64,000 nucleotides of DNA, taken from the NCBI RefSeq assembly GCF_003315035.1, contig NZ_QNRE01000006.1:186001-250000 (forward strand). Reading direction: 5' to 3'. Numbering within the stretch: the stretch's first letter is position 1; each line of letters begins with the position of its first letter. The notes below the pieces were generated by a model, which was given only the letters and a program-made list of their open reading frames with translations, was not told where the DNA came from and searched no databases. The position numbers and the translations under genes were made by a program. Source of the stretch: Nocardia puris (lineage in GTDB: Bacteria > Actinomycetota > Actinomycetes > Mycobacteriales > Mycobacteriaceae). Of the stretch, positions 16,851 to 25,030 are shown one piece after another.

Positions 16851-17661
16851 GAAAACATCGCCGTGCCAGCACTGCGGCGGCGCCGTCGCACAGCCCGAGC
16901 GTGGGCGCCGCCGCCGCTACTGCTCGCGCTCCTGCCAGGCCCGCGCCTATCGCGCCCGCCGCGACCACCGCGCCCCGCAACCGCGCAGGCGCCCGTCGCG
17001 CCTGACCGCCGTCGGAATCACGCGCACGGCAGTGGAACTCGCCGACCGCGACGGTCTCGACGGCCTCACCATGCGCCGCCTCGCCGGGGAGCTGGGCGTC
17101 GCGACCGCCGCCCTCTACCGGCACTTCCCCGAACGGGAGGCCCTGCTCGGGGCGATGACCGAACTCGTCATCGCCGAAGCGCCCGAACCGCGGGCCGACC
17201 CGGCCGACTGGCGCGCGGCGATCACCGCCGAGGCCGAGGCCGAATGGCAGCTCTACCTCCATCACCCCTGGCTGCTGCCGGTGCTGGCCAGGGCGCAACC
17301 GCCGCTGGGGCCCGCATTGTTCGACACGTTGGAGCGCTCGTTCGCCGCCCTCGACGGCTTGGGCCTGTCCCACGAGGAGACCCTCACCGTCTACCTGACC
17401 TGCTCCGGCCTGGTGCAGGGACTCGCGCTGCTGTGGAGTTCCGAACGCGCGGAGCGGCTTTCCGGCGCGGAGGTCTACCGCCGGACCACGACCCGCGCCG
17501 AGGTCGCCGAACTGCTCGATCCGGCACTTCGACCCGCCCTGCACAAAATCTTCACCGCCGACCCGCCCGGCCCGGAACTCGACTTCGACGCCCTGTTGCG
17601 CCGCGGGGTGGGCCTGCTGCTGGACGGCGTCGCGCTGCACCACTCGAAGCCGACCGCTTAG
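16846..17661 (+). CDS. TetR-family regulator with an N-terminal zinc ribbon
   Basis: A 271-residue regulator with an unusual head. Residues 7-30 hold four cysteines as CxxC...CxxxC (Cys7, Cys10, Cys26, Cys30) in a basic context, a treble-clef/zinc-ribbon pattern, followed by an Arg-rich stretch. The TetR helix-turn-helix follows (VELADRDGLDGLTMRRL, then GVATAALYRHFPEREALL), and then a helical ligand domain to the end. The GTG at 16846 is chosen because the cysteines begin six codons later. The zinc ribbon may add DNA contacts or metal sensing. Targets are probably itself and the divergent GNAT. Confidence 0.85.
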   Translation: MSKTSPCQHCGGAVAQPERGRRRRYCSRSCQARAYRARRDHRAPQPRRRPSRLTAVGITRTAVELADRDGLDGLTMRRLAGELGVATAALYRHFPEREALLGAMTELVIAEAPEPRADPADWRAAITAEAEAEWQLYLHHPWLLPVLARAQPPLGPALFDTLERSFAALDGLGLSHEETLTVYLTCSGLVQGLALLWSSERAERLSGAEVYRRTTTRAEVAELLDPALRPALHKIFTADPPGPELDFDALLRRGVGLLLDGVALHHSKPTA

Positions 17662-17664
17662 CCT
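17659..17664 (+). promoter_or_regulatory. -10 box of pepA
   Basis: TAGCCT overlaps the stop codon of the upstream TetR gene and ends 6 bases before the ATG at 17671. This favours that ATG over the GTG at 17665 and indicates a leaderless transcript. Confidence 0.5.
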
Positions 17665-17670
17665 GTGCTG

Positions 17671-19182
17671 ATGACCGCTGTTGCAGATCGCTCACTCGGA
17701 CCGGAATTGGCGCGCACCGTAACTCTCGGGCCGGACACCGACGTGCTGGTGATCGGATTGACCTCCTCCGAGAACGGTCCGTCGATTGCGCCCGACGACC
17801 TGTTCGGCGACGTGCTCACCGCCGAGGTGCGCGCGGAACTGCTCGACCAGCTGGGCGCCGTCGGCGCCAAGGGCAAGGCCGAGGAACTCACCCGGGTGCC
17901 CGCGCCCGCGCTGCTCGACGGCGTCACCAGCGTGCTCGCCGTCGGTCTCGGCGCGCCCGACAAGGTCGACGCCGAACAGATCCGCCGCAGCGCCGGCGTC
18001 GCCGCGCGCTCGCTCAGCGGCACCGAGGTCGTCGCCACCACGCTGGGCGGCCTGGATCTCGGCGCCGCCGCGGAGGGCTTCTACCTCGGCGCGTACACGT
18101 TCACCCCGTTCCGTTCCCAGAAGTCCGCGCCCAAGCCCGACGAGCAGCCCGTCACGCGGGTCGAATTCCTGGTGCCCGAACCGGATTTCGGCGAGGAGGC
18201 GCTGCAGCGCGCCCAACTCGTCGCCGAAGCCGTCGCCACCGCGCGCGATTTCGTGAACACCCCGCCCAGCCACCTGTTCCCCGCCGAGTTCGCCGCGCGC
18301 GCCCAGGTGCTCGCCGAGGGCGCGGGCCTCGAGGTCGAGGTGCTCGACGAGAAGGCGCTGGAGGCCGGCGGTTACGGCGGCGTGCTCGGCGTGGGCAAGG
18401 GCTCCTCGCGTCCGCCGCGCCTGGTGCGGATCAGCTACCCCGGCGGCGAGAAGAAGGTCGCGCTGGTCGGCAAGGGCGTCACCTTCGACACCGGCGGCAT
18501 CTCCATCAAGCCCGCGCAGAACATGGAGAACATGACCTCCGACATGGCGGGCGCGGCGGCGGTCGTGGCCACCGTGCTGCTCGCCGCGCGCCTCGGCGTT
18601 TCCGTCACCGTGACGGCGACCGTCCCGATGGCGGAGAACATGCCCTCGGCCACCGCGCAGCGCCCCGGCGACGTGCTCACCCAGTACGGCGGCACCACCG
18701 TCGAGGTGATCAACACCGACGCCGAGGGCCGCCTGATCCTGGCCGACGCCATCGTGCGCGCGGGCGAGGACGCGCCCGACTACCTGATCGATGTCGCCAC
18801 CCTCACCGGCGCGCAGATGGTCGCGCTCGGCACCCGGACCCCCGGCGTGCTCGGCACCGACGATTTCCGCGACCGGGTGGCCCGCATCTCCCGCGAGGTG
18901 GGCGAGAACGGCTGGGCCATGCCGTTCCCGGCCGAACTGCGCGCCGACCTCAACTCCAAGATCGCCGACCTGGCCAACGTCACGCCGCACCGCTGGGGCG
19001 GCATGCTCTCGGCCGGGCTGTTCCTCGAGGAGTTCGTGCCCGAGGGTGTGCAGTGGGCGCACCTGGACGTGGCCGGGCCCGCGTACAACACCGGCGGACC
19101 GTTCGGCTACATCGGCAAGGGCGGCACCGGTGTGCCGGTGCGCACGCTGATCGCCGTGATCGAGGACATCGCCGCAGAATGA
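17671..19182 (+). CDS. pepA: Leucyl aminopeptidase (M17 family)
   Basis: Cytosolic di-metal aminopeptidase of 503 residues that removes N-terminal residues from peptides. The metal-binding core is visible: VGKGVTFDTGGISIKP with the catalytic Lys and Asp, MAGAAAVVATVL, and the signature NTDAEGRLILADA. The N-terminal domain (1-170) is the usual variable regulatory domain. It sits directly after the TetR gene on the same strand and matches Rv2213 (pepB) in M. tuberculosis gene order. Confidence 0.94.
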   Translation: MTAVADRSLGPELARTVTLGPDTDVLVIGLTSSENGPSIAPDDLFGDVLTAEVRAELLDQLGAVGAKGKAEELTRVPAPALLDGVTSVLAVGLGAPDKVDAEQIRRSAGVAARSLSGTEVVATTLGGLDLGAAAEGFYLGAYTFTPFRSQKSAPKPDEQPVTRVEFLVPEPDFGEEALQRAQLVAEAVATARDFVNTPPSHLFPAEFAARAQVLAEGAGLEVEVLDEKALEAGGYGGVLGVGKGSSRPPRLVRISYPGGEKKVALVGKGVTFDTGGISIKPAQNMENMTSDMAGAAAVVATVLLAARLGVSVTVTATVPMAENMPSATAQRPGDVLTQYGGTTVEVINTDAEGRLILADAIVRAGEDAPDYLIDVATLTGAQMVALGTRTPGVLGTDDFRDRVARISREVGENGWAMPFPAELRADLNSKIADLANVTPHRWGGMLSAGLFLEEFVPEGVQWAHLDVAGPAYNTGGPFGYIGKGGTGVPVRTLIAVIEDIAAE

Positions 19183-19217
19183 GTGATCCGGTGGCGTCGC
19201 TCCCGGCCGCGGGGCGA

Positions 19218-19289
19218 CGCTACCGGTACTCCGCGCGCTACCGGTCCTTCGCGCGCTACCGGCCTTTCCGGCGCTACAGGTCCTTCAGC
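19218..19289. repeat. Four imperfect 18-bp tandem repeats
   Basis: Units at 19218, 19236, 19254 and 19272, each starting CGCTAC(C/A)GG and ending in a TCCGCG-like tail. They lie just after the pepA stop and run into the last codons of the convergent small gene. On the plus strand they would read as a six-residue repeat of the RYRxFx type. Confidence 0.8.
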
Positions 19290-19636
19290 TCGTCTTCGAA
19301 CGCGCGCTGGCGCTCTATACGCTTGCGCGCGTCGTAGTCGCGCATCCGTTGCGGGTAGCCGGTCTTGGCGACGTCGTACACCGGGATGCCGAGATCGCCC
19401 GCGAGCCGCCGCGCGCCGCGCTCGCCGACGATGCGGCGCGTCCATTCGCCGTCGGCCGCCACCAGCACCACGGTCACGTCGGTGATCGTGGTCTTCGGCT
19501 CTATGTAACCCTCCACGCCGATGTGGGTGCGCACCCACTCCGCGAGATACCGGGCGTCCTCGTTGCCCGAGGTGGCACGGCGTGTCGCACCGCCACCACC
19601 GCGGCCGGCGCCGCGGAAACGATCGAGCAGGCCCAT
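19274..19636 (-). CDS. Conserved hypothetical protein, 120 residues
   Basis: Begins MGLLDRFRGAGRGGGG, a short amphipathic start and a Gly/Arg linker, followed by a compact alpha/beta domain (YLAEWVRTHIGVEGYIEP, ITDVTVVLVAADGEWTRR, LAGDLGIPVYDVAKTGYP, RMRDYDARKRIERQR). The ATG has GGGAGG 9 bases upstream; the open frame further upstream lacks such a signal. I recognise it as a conserved actinobacterial type but can give it no function. It is convergent with pepA and divergent from dlaT. Confidence 0.75.
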   Translation of the reverse strand: MGLLDRFRGAGRGGGGATRRATSGNEDARYLAEWVRTHIGVEGYIEPKTTITDVTVVLVAADGEWTRRIVGERGARRLAGDLGIPVYDVAKTGYPQRMRDYDARKRIERQRAFEDELKDL

Positions 19637-19920
19637 CGGCGCCGACCTCCCTTTCCTCCCGGATTTCCGCTCACATCCGGTCCCTCCATGGTGCCAGCTT
19701 CCCGGTCGAACGCCGCGATGTTGCCGACAGAACACTGCCCTGTGCTACACGCCACGCGATCGAGTGCAAGGATGGACCGCGGTACAAGAACCGCACCGAT
19801 CTCCGGTGCCGCGCGGAATTGTCCGGTGGCTTCCGGGTTCTCACCGCGACCAGTGGTGAGCGGCCCGCCGCGAGATCAACTGTTGTAGAACCCGTCGAGC
19901 AGTCAGAGGAGTCAACGGAC

Positions 19921-21711
19921 ATGGCCTTCTCCGTCCAGATGCCGGCTCTTGGTGAGAGCGTCACCGAGGGAACGGTGACCAGGTGGCTGAAGCAGGAAGG
20001 AGACACGGTCGAGGTCGACGAGCCGCTGCTCGAGGTCTCCACCGACAAGGTCGACACCGAGATCCCGTCCCCCGCGGCGGGCGTGCTGTCGAAGATCGTC
20101 GCCCAGGAAGACGATGTGGTCGAGATCGGCGGTGAGCTCGGCGTCATCAGCGAGGCCGGCGAAGCGCCCGCCGCCGCACCGGCTCCCGCTCCCGAAGCCG
20201 CCCCCGCCCCCGCGCAGGAAGCACCGGCCCCCGAGCCCGCCCCGGCCCCCGCCGCGCAGGCGCCCGAGCCCGAGCCCGCACCGGCCGCCGCCTCGGGTCC
20301 CGCCGAGGGCACCCCGGTGAAGATGCCCGAGCTGGGCGAGTCGGTCACCGAGGGCACCGTGACCCGGTGGCTGAAGTCGGTCGGCGACGACGTCGCGGTC
20401 GACGAGCCGCTGCTCGAGGTCTCCACCGACAAGGTCGACACCGAGATCCCCTCGCCCGTCGCCGGCACGCTGCTGGAGATCACCGCGCAGGAGGACGACG
20501 TCGTCGCGGTCGGTGGTCAGCTGGGTGTGATCGGCAGTGGCTCGCCGGCCGCCGCCGCGCCTGCTCCGGCACCCGCGCCCGCGCCGGCGCCTGCGCCCGC
20601 CCCTGCACCTGCTCCTGCTCCGGCCCCCGCGGCCGCCGCCCCTGCACCGGCGCCAGCACCTGCTCCGGCTCCTGCACCGGCACCCGCGCCTGCTCCGACA
20701 CCGGCTCCCGCTCCTGCACCCGCCGCCGCGGCTCCGGCCCAGTCGTCGTCCGGCAACGGCGCGACCCCGTACGTCACCCCCTTGGTCCGCAAGCTGGCCG
20801 AGGAGAACGGCGTCGACCTGTCCACCCTCACCGGTTCCGGTGTCGGCGGACGCATCCGCAAGCAGGATGTGCTCGCCGCCGCCGAGGCCAAGAAGGCGCC
20901 CGCCCCGGCTCCGGCCCCCGCCGCCGCCCCGGCCGCGGCCGCGCCCGCCGCCAAGGCTCCGGCCGCACCGAGCCCGCGTCTGGCGCACCTGCGCGGCACC
21001 ACGCAGAAGGCCAGCCGCATCCGGCAGATCACGGCCACCAAGACCCGCGAATCGCTGCAGACCACCGCGCAGCTGACCCAGGTCCACGAGGCCGACGTCA
21101 CCAAGATCGCGGCGCTGCGGGCGCAGGCCAAGGCGGCCTTCTCCGAGCGCGAGGGCGTCAACCTGACGTTCCTGCCGTTCTTCGCCAAGGCGGTCGTCGA
21201 GGCGCTGGGTGTGCACCCCAATATCAACGCCTCCTACGACGAGGGCACCAAGGAGATCACCTACCACGCCTCGGTGCACCTCGGCATCGCCGTCGACACC
21301 GAGCAGGGCCTGCTCTCGCCGATCATCCACAACGCCAGCGACCTGTCGCTGGCCGGGCTGGCGCGCGCGATCGCCGATATCGCCAACCGCGCGCGCAACG
21401 GTGGCCTGAAGCCGGACGAGCTGTCGGGCGGCACCTTCACCATCACCAATATCGGCAGCCAGGGCGCGCTGTTCGACACCCCGATCCTGGTCCCGCCGCA
21501 GGCGGCCATGCTCGGCACCGGCGCGATCGTCAAGCGCCCGGTGGTGGTGACCGACGAGACCGGTGGCGAGTCCATCGGCGTGCGGTCGATGACCTACCTG
21601 CCGCTCACCTACGATCACCGCCTGATCGACGGCGCCGACGCCGGTCGCTTCCTGACCACCATCCGGCACCGGCTCGAGGAGGCGGCGTTCGAGGCCGATC
21701 TGGGCCTGTAA
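19921..21711 (+). CDS. dlaT: Dihydrolipoamide acyltransferase, E2 of 2-oxoacid dehydrogenase complexes
   Basis: A 596-residue E2 chain (also called sucB). Two lipoyl domains at about 3-77 and 131-205 carry the lipoyl lysines Lys43 and Lys171, both in STDKVDTEIPSP. A long Ala-Pro linker follows, then a peripheral subunit-binding domain (YVTPLVRKLAEENGVDLS, GRIRKQDV) at about 280-320. The acyltransferase domain ends with YDHRLIDGADAGRF; His566 and Asp570 are catalytic. The mycobacterial counterpart (Rv2215) serves pyruvate dehydrogenase and peroxidase defence. The frame is open upstream, but the ATG has GAGGAG and family homology. It lies near lipB and lipA, which modify it. Confidence 0.94.
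   Translation: MAFSVQMPALGESVTEGTVTRWLKQEGDTVEVDEPLLEVSTDKVDTEIPSPAAGVLSKIVAQEDDVVEIGGELGVISEAGEAPAAAPAPAPEAAPAPAQEAPAPEPAPAPAAQAPEPEPAPAAASGPAEGTPVKMPELGESVTEGTVTRWLKSVGDDVAVDEPLLEVSTDKVDTEIPSPVAGTLLEITAQEDDVVAVGGQLGVIGSGSPAAAAPAPAPAPAPAPAPAPAPAPAPAPAAAAPAPAPAPAPAPAPAPAPAPTPAPAPAPAAAAPAQSSSGNGATPYVTPLVRKLAEENGVDLSTLTGSGVGGRIRKQDVLAAAEAKKAPAPAPAPAAAPAAAAPAAKAPAAPSPRLAHLRGTTQKASRIRQITATKTRESLQTTAQLTQVHEADVTKIAALRAQAKAAFSEREGVNLTFLPFFAKAVVEALGVHPNINASYDEGTKEITYHASVHLGIAVDTEQGLLSPIIHNASDLSLAGLARAIADIANRARNGGLKPDELSGGTFTITNIGSQGALFDTPILVPPQAAMLGTGAIVKRPVVVTDETGGESIGVRSMTYLPLTYDHRLIDGADAGRFLTTIRHRLEEAAFEADLGL
20548..20740 (+). repeat. Ala-Pro codon repeats in the dlaT linker
   Basis: Low-complexity DNA coding alternating Ala-Pro (GCnCCn) over about 65 codons. 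It forms the swinging-arm linker between the second lipoyl domain and the subunit-binding domain. Such DNA is prone to length change and assembly error. Confidence 0.85.
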
Positions 21712-21735
21712 CGACTGGGGAGGGTTCGTACCCGT

Positions 21736-22644
21736 ATGAAGGTCGTGATCGCCGGTTCGTCCGGGCTGATCGGGACGGCGCTCGTCGCGGCCCTGCGCCG
21801 CGACGGGCACGAGGTGGCCCGTCTGGTGCGCCGTCCCGCCGCCGCCCCCGACGAGTTCGTCTGGGACCCCTCGCGCGCCGAACTCGACGCCAAGGCGTTG
21901 CGCGGCGCGGACGCGGTGGTCAACCTGTGCGGGGCCGGACTGGGCAGACGCCGCTGGAACGGCAGCTACAAACAGGAGCTGCGCGACAGCCGCATCACCC
22001 CGACCGACGTGCTCGCCGGGAAGGTGGCCGCCGCGGGCGTGCCGGTGCTGGTCAACGCCAGCGGCGTGCACTACTACGGCGGCGCCACCGGCGACCGCGT
22101 GGTGGACGAATCCTCGCCCGCCGGAACGGGTTTCCTGGCCACGCTGTGCAGGGACTGGGAAGCCGCGACCGAGCCCGCCGCCGCCGCGGGGGTGCGCACG
22201 GTGCTGTTGCGCAGCGCCGTCGTGCTCTCCCGCCACGGCGGGATGCTCGGCATGCTGCAACCCCTGTACTCGCTGGGCCTGGGCGGGCGGCTGGGCAGCG
22301 GACGCCAGTACACACCGTGGATCTCCATGGACGACGAGATCGGCGCCATCACCCGCGCCCTCACCGACGACGCGCTGAGCGGCCCCGTCAACGCGGTCGG
22401 TCCCGCGCCCGTCACCAACGCCGAATTCAACCGCGCCCTCGGGCGGGCGGTGCGGCGTCCCACGCCGCTGGTGGTGCCCGCGTTCGCGCTGCGCGCGGCG
22501 ATGGGTGAGTTCGCCGAGGAGGCGATCCTGCGCGGGCCGCGCGCCATCCCGACCGCGCTCGAGGAGGCGGGGTACGAGTTCCGTCATCCGACGATCGGGG
22601 CGGCGCTGGCGGCCGCGGTCGGCGCCGACGACGATCACCGCTGA
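21736..22644 (+). CDS. TIGR01777-type NAD(P)-dependent epimerase (SDR family)
   Basis: A 302-residue extended-SDR protein. The dinucleotide-binding loop is VVIAGSSGLIGTAL at the N terminus. Family motifs are VVNLCGAGLGRRRWN, LVNASGVHYYGG and PWISMDDEIGAI, and the C-terminal segment AEEAILRGPRAIPTALEEAGY is typical of the SDR39U1/YfcH branch. The gene starts 24 bases after dlaT with a GGGGAGGG signal, so it is probably in the same operon, as Rv2216 is in M. tuberculosis. The substrate is unknown. Confidence 0.9.
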   Translation: MKVVIAGSSGLIGTALVAALRRDGHEVARLVRRPAAAPDEFVWDPSRAELDAKALRGADAVVNLCGAGLGRRRWNGSYKQELRDSRITPTDVLAGKVAAAGVPVLVNASGVHYYGGATGDRVVDESSPAGTGFLATLCRDWEAATEPAAAAGVRTVLLRSAVVLSRHGGMLGMLQPLYSLGLGGRLGSGRQYTPWISMDDEIGAITRALTDDALSGPVNAVGPAPVTNAEFNRALGRAVRRPTPLVVPAFALRAAMGEFAEEAILRGPRAIPTALEEAGYEFRHPTIGAALAAAVGADDDHR

Positions 22645-22753
22645 GCGGTCCGTTCGACCCCGGGTGAGCAGGCTCGCATTGCGGGTGGGCGGCCCGGCGC
22701 GCCATGATCGGGCTGGAGAATTCGCCTGTCCCGTGCCCGGCACAACCCGGTGC

Positions 22754-22793
22754 CCCGTGCACGCAGCACCGGACCCGTGCACGCATCACCGGA
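22754..22793. repeat. Tandem duplication of a 20-bp unit
   Basis: CCCGTGCACGCA(G/T)CACCGGA occurs twice in direct succession (22754-22773 and 22774-22793) with one mismatch, just upstream of the GNAT gene. Each unit contains the palindrome GTGCAC. Confidence 0.75.
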
Positions 22794-22847
22794 ACGGACC
22801 GATCGGTTCGAACCGCTCCCGGCCCACCACCCACCGACGGAGATCCT

Positions 22848-23387
22848 GTGACCACGCTCGAAACCCGCCCCACCGCCGTGATCCGGGACGCGCGGGAGTC
22901 CGATCTCCCCGCGATCCTCGCGATCCACAACGCGAACATCGCCACCTCCACGGCGATCTGGGACGTCGAGCAGGTCGGCCTCGAGGAGCGCGCGGCCTGG
23001 TGGCGCGACCGCACCGCCGCGGACATGCCGGTGCTGGTCGCCGCGATCGACGGCGAGGTCGCGGGCTACGCCAGCTACGGGCAGTGGCGGCCCAAGGTCG
23101 GCTACCGCCACACGGTCGAGAACTCCGTCTACATCGACGACCGCTTCCAGCGCCGCGGCCTGGCCAAGGCCCTGCTCAGCGAGTTGATCGACCGCGCGCG
23201 CACCTCCGGCCGCGTCCACGCCATGGTCGCCGCCATCGAATCCGGCAACACGGCCTCCATCGCCCTGCACGAACGCTTCGGCTTCGTGATCGTCGGGCAA
23301 CTCCCCGAGGTCGGCCGCAAGTTCGACCGCTGGATGGACCTCACCCTCATGCAGCTGACCCTGCCGATGGACCCCGAGGCGGTCTAG
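22848..23387 (+). CDS. GNAT acetyltransferase of the phosphinothricin/methionine-sulfone type
   Basis: A 179-residue acetyltransferase. IRDARESDLPAILAIHNANI, YASYGQWRPKVGYRHTVENS, VYIDDRFQRRGLAKALL (acetyl-CoA loop) and the C-terminal FVIVGQLPEVGRKFDRWMD are typical of the Pat/MnaT group, which acetylates glutamate-analogue amines such as phosphinothricin or methionine sulfone. The natural substrate here is unknown. The GTG at 22848 has GGAG nearby and matches the family start; the longer open frame includes the tandem 20-bp repeat and is rejected. Confidence 0.85.
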   Translation: MTTLETRPTAVIRDARESDLPAILAIHNANIATSTAIWDVEQVGLEERAAWWRDRTAADMPVLVAAIDGEVAGYASYGQWRPKVGYRHTVENSVYIDDRFQRRGLAKALLSELIDRARTSGRVHAMVAAIESGNTASIALHERFGFVIVGQLPEVGRKFDRWMDLTLMQLTLPMDPEAV

Positions 23388-23503
23388 AGGGGCAGTTCGC
23401 GACACCGGCTTGCTCGTCACCCCGTGAACAACGCGGTGCTCCGAAGCGAACAGTCCGCCGCGCGAGTTGCGAATCCGCCCCGGCGTCACCAACGATCGGC
23501 TCC

Positions 23504-24157
23504 ATGAGGTTGCGCCGCGTACTCGTCACCACCCTCGCCGCCCTGGTCGTCTCGGCCTCCTGGGCGGCCCCGGCCCCCGCCGCCCCACCGGCCGGCGACC
23601 TGTCCGCCCTCTGGACCACCCCGGCGAAACCCTCGTCGGAGTTCGATTTCCTCCTCGCCTTCAGTTTCGGCAACCGCATCCCCGAGGGTGTCGACCCACA
23701 GCGCACGGTCGGCGCACCGGGCCCGGTGAACGAAGCGCTCGCCGCCGCCGTCGTCGCCACCAGGAACGGCCGTGACATCCCCGTCTACGCGCAGACCGAG
23801 ATCGCCGAAGTGCTGCGCGACGAGTACGCCCTCCCCGACGTCGTCTCCATCGACCCCGACCGCGCCGACGACGGCACCCTCGTCTACCTGTCCACCGACG
23901 GCGTCGCAGCCCGCGCCGCCGAACTCCGTGGCGACACCGACGGGATCGCGGGTGTCATCGCCTTCCACGATCACCTGTGGCGCGCCGTCCACACCACCCG
24001 GACGCGCGGGCTCACCGCGTTCGCCCCCGAGGACGTGCCCATGCCCACCGAGTACGACCCGCTGTCCGGCCAGCCCTGGACCACCAGCCGGGAGCGCTAC
24101 CTGCCCACCGACTACGCGGGCCGCATCCCGTTGCTGCCGGGCCTGCTCGGCCGCTGA
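23504..24157 (+). CDS. Exported protein of unknown function
   Basis: A 217-residue protein with a clear Sec signal peptide: MRLRRVLVTTLAALVVSASW followed by an Ala/Pro cleavage region near residue 28. The mature part begins GDLSALWTTPAKPSSEFDF and contains VNEALAAAVVATRNGRDIP, VYAQTEIAEVLRDEY and GVIAFHDHLWRAVHTTR. I do not recognise the family with confidence. It lacks obvious membrane segments after the signal, so it is secreted or periplasmic. It is a single gene before lipB with a terminator between them. Confidence 0.75.
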   Translation: MRLRRVLVTTLAALVVSASWAAPAPAAPPAGDLSALWTTPAKPSSEFDFLLAFSFGNRIPEGVDPQRTVGAPGPVNEALAAAVVATRNGRDIPVYAQTEIAEVLRDEYALPDVVSIDPDRADDGTLVYLSTDGVAARAAELRGDTDGIAGVIAFHDHLWRAVHTTRTRGLTAFAPEDVPMPTEYDPLSGQPWTTSRERYLPTDYAGRIPLLPGLLGR

Positions 24158-24165
24158 CGCGCACG

Positions 24166-24198
24166 CCCGGGCCCGGTGACGGGCACCGTCACCCGGGC
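24166..24198 (+). terminator. Terminator between the exported protein gene and lipB
   Basis: GCCCGGGCCCGGTGAC can pair with GTCACCCGGGC around GGGCACC, with a small bulge. It lies 8 bases after the stop codon and ends next to the lipB -10 box. Confidence 0.6.
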
Positions 24199-24199
24199 G

Positions 24200-24205
24200 T
24201 AACGT
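24200..24205 (+). promoter_or_regulatory. -10 box of lipB
   Basis: TAACGT, 7 bases before the lipB GTG at 24213; leaderless start likely. Confidence 0.5.
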
Positions 24206-24212
24206 CAAGGGC

Positions 24213-24944
24213 GTGAAAGACACGCGCGCCCGCCTGTCCGCCCGGTTCGACACCACCCCGGTCGAGATCGAGGACCTCGGACTGATCGACTACCACGCCG
24301 CCTGGGAGATCCAGCGTTCCATCGCCGCCGACCGCGCCGAGGGCCGCGGCGCCGACCGCCTGCTGCTGCTCGAGCACCCGTCGGTCTACACCGCGGGCCG
24401 CCGCACCGAGGCCGAGGATCTGCCGATCGACGGCAGCCCGGTGGTGCAGGTCGATCGCGGCGGCAAGATCACCTGGCACGGTCCGGGCCAGCTCGTCGGG
24501 TACCCGATCGTCCGGCTGGCCGAGCCCGTCGACGTGGTGCAGTACGTGCGCCGCCTCGAGGAGGCGCTGATCGCCGTCTGCACCGGGCTCGGCCTGGCAT
24601 GCGGACGCGTCGAGGGCCGCTCCGGCGTGTGGCTGCCCGCGGCGGGCCTGTTCGCCGAGCGCAAGATCGCGGCCATCGGCGTGCGCGTGCAGCGCGGGGT
24701 CGCCCTGCACGGCATCTCGCTGAATTGCAACTCCGCCATGGACGGTTTCCAGGCCATCGTCCCCTGCGGCATCCGCGACGCGGGCGTCACCACCCTCACC
24801 CGCGAACTCGGCCGCGAGGTCACGGTCGCGGAGGTGAAGCCCCTGGTCGCCGACGCGATCATCCGCGCACTCGACGGCGACCTCCCGGTCACCGACCACA
24901 CCCTCGCGCAGGCGCCCGGCGCCGCGGCGGCCTCGGGGACGTGA
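24213..24944 (+). CDS. lipB: Octanoyl-[acyl-carrier-protein]:protein transferase
   Basis: Transfers octanoate from acyl carrier protein to lipoyl-domain lysines, the first step of lipoate assembly. The 243-residue protein shows LLLLEHPSVYTAGRRT, GGKITWHGPGQLVGYPIV, the lysine-containing AERKIAAIGVRV with the catalytic Lys, GVALHGISLN and the catalytic Cys in IVPCGIRDAGVTTL. The C-terminal tail (about 25 residues) is variable. It precedes lipA, as in Rv2217-Rv2218, and its products feed dlaT and the glycine cleavage H protein. Confidence 0.94.
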   Translation: MKDTRARLSARFDTTPVEIEDLGLIDYHAAWEIQRSIAADRAEGRGADRLLLLEHPSVYTAGRRTEAEDLPIDGSPVVQVDRGGKITWHGPGQLVGYPIVRLAEPVDVVQYVRRLEEALIAVCTGLGLACGRVEGRSGVWLPAAGLFAERKIAAIGVRVQRGVALHGISLNCNSAMDGFQAIVPCGIRDAGVTTLTRELGREVTVAEVKPLVADAIIRALDGDLPVTDHTLAQAPGAAAASGT

Positions 24945-25018
24945 GCCCGGCGGACCGCACTGTGACCGCCCTCTCACCCGTGCGCCCGGCACCTCGGCAC
25001 CGTCGGCCGGGCACGGCG

Positions 25019-25024
25019 TAAGGT
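25019..25024 (+). promoter_or_regulatory. -10 box of lipA
   Basis: TAAGGT, 6 bases before the lipA GTG at 25031, so lipA can be transcribed on its own as a leaderless message. Confidence 0.5.
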
Positions 25025-25030
25025 CGAGAC

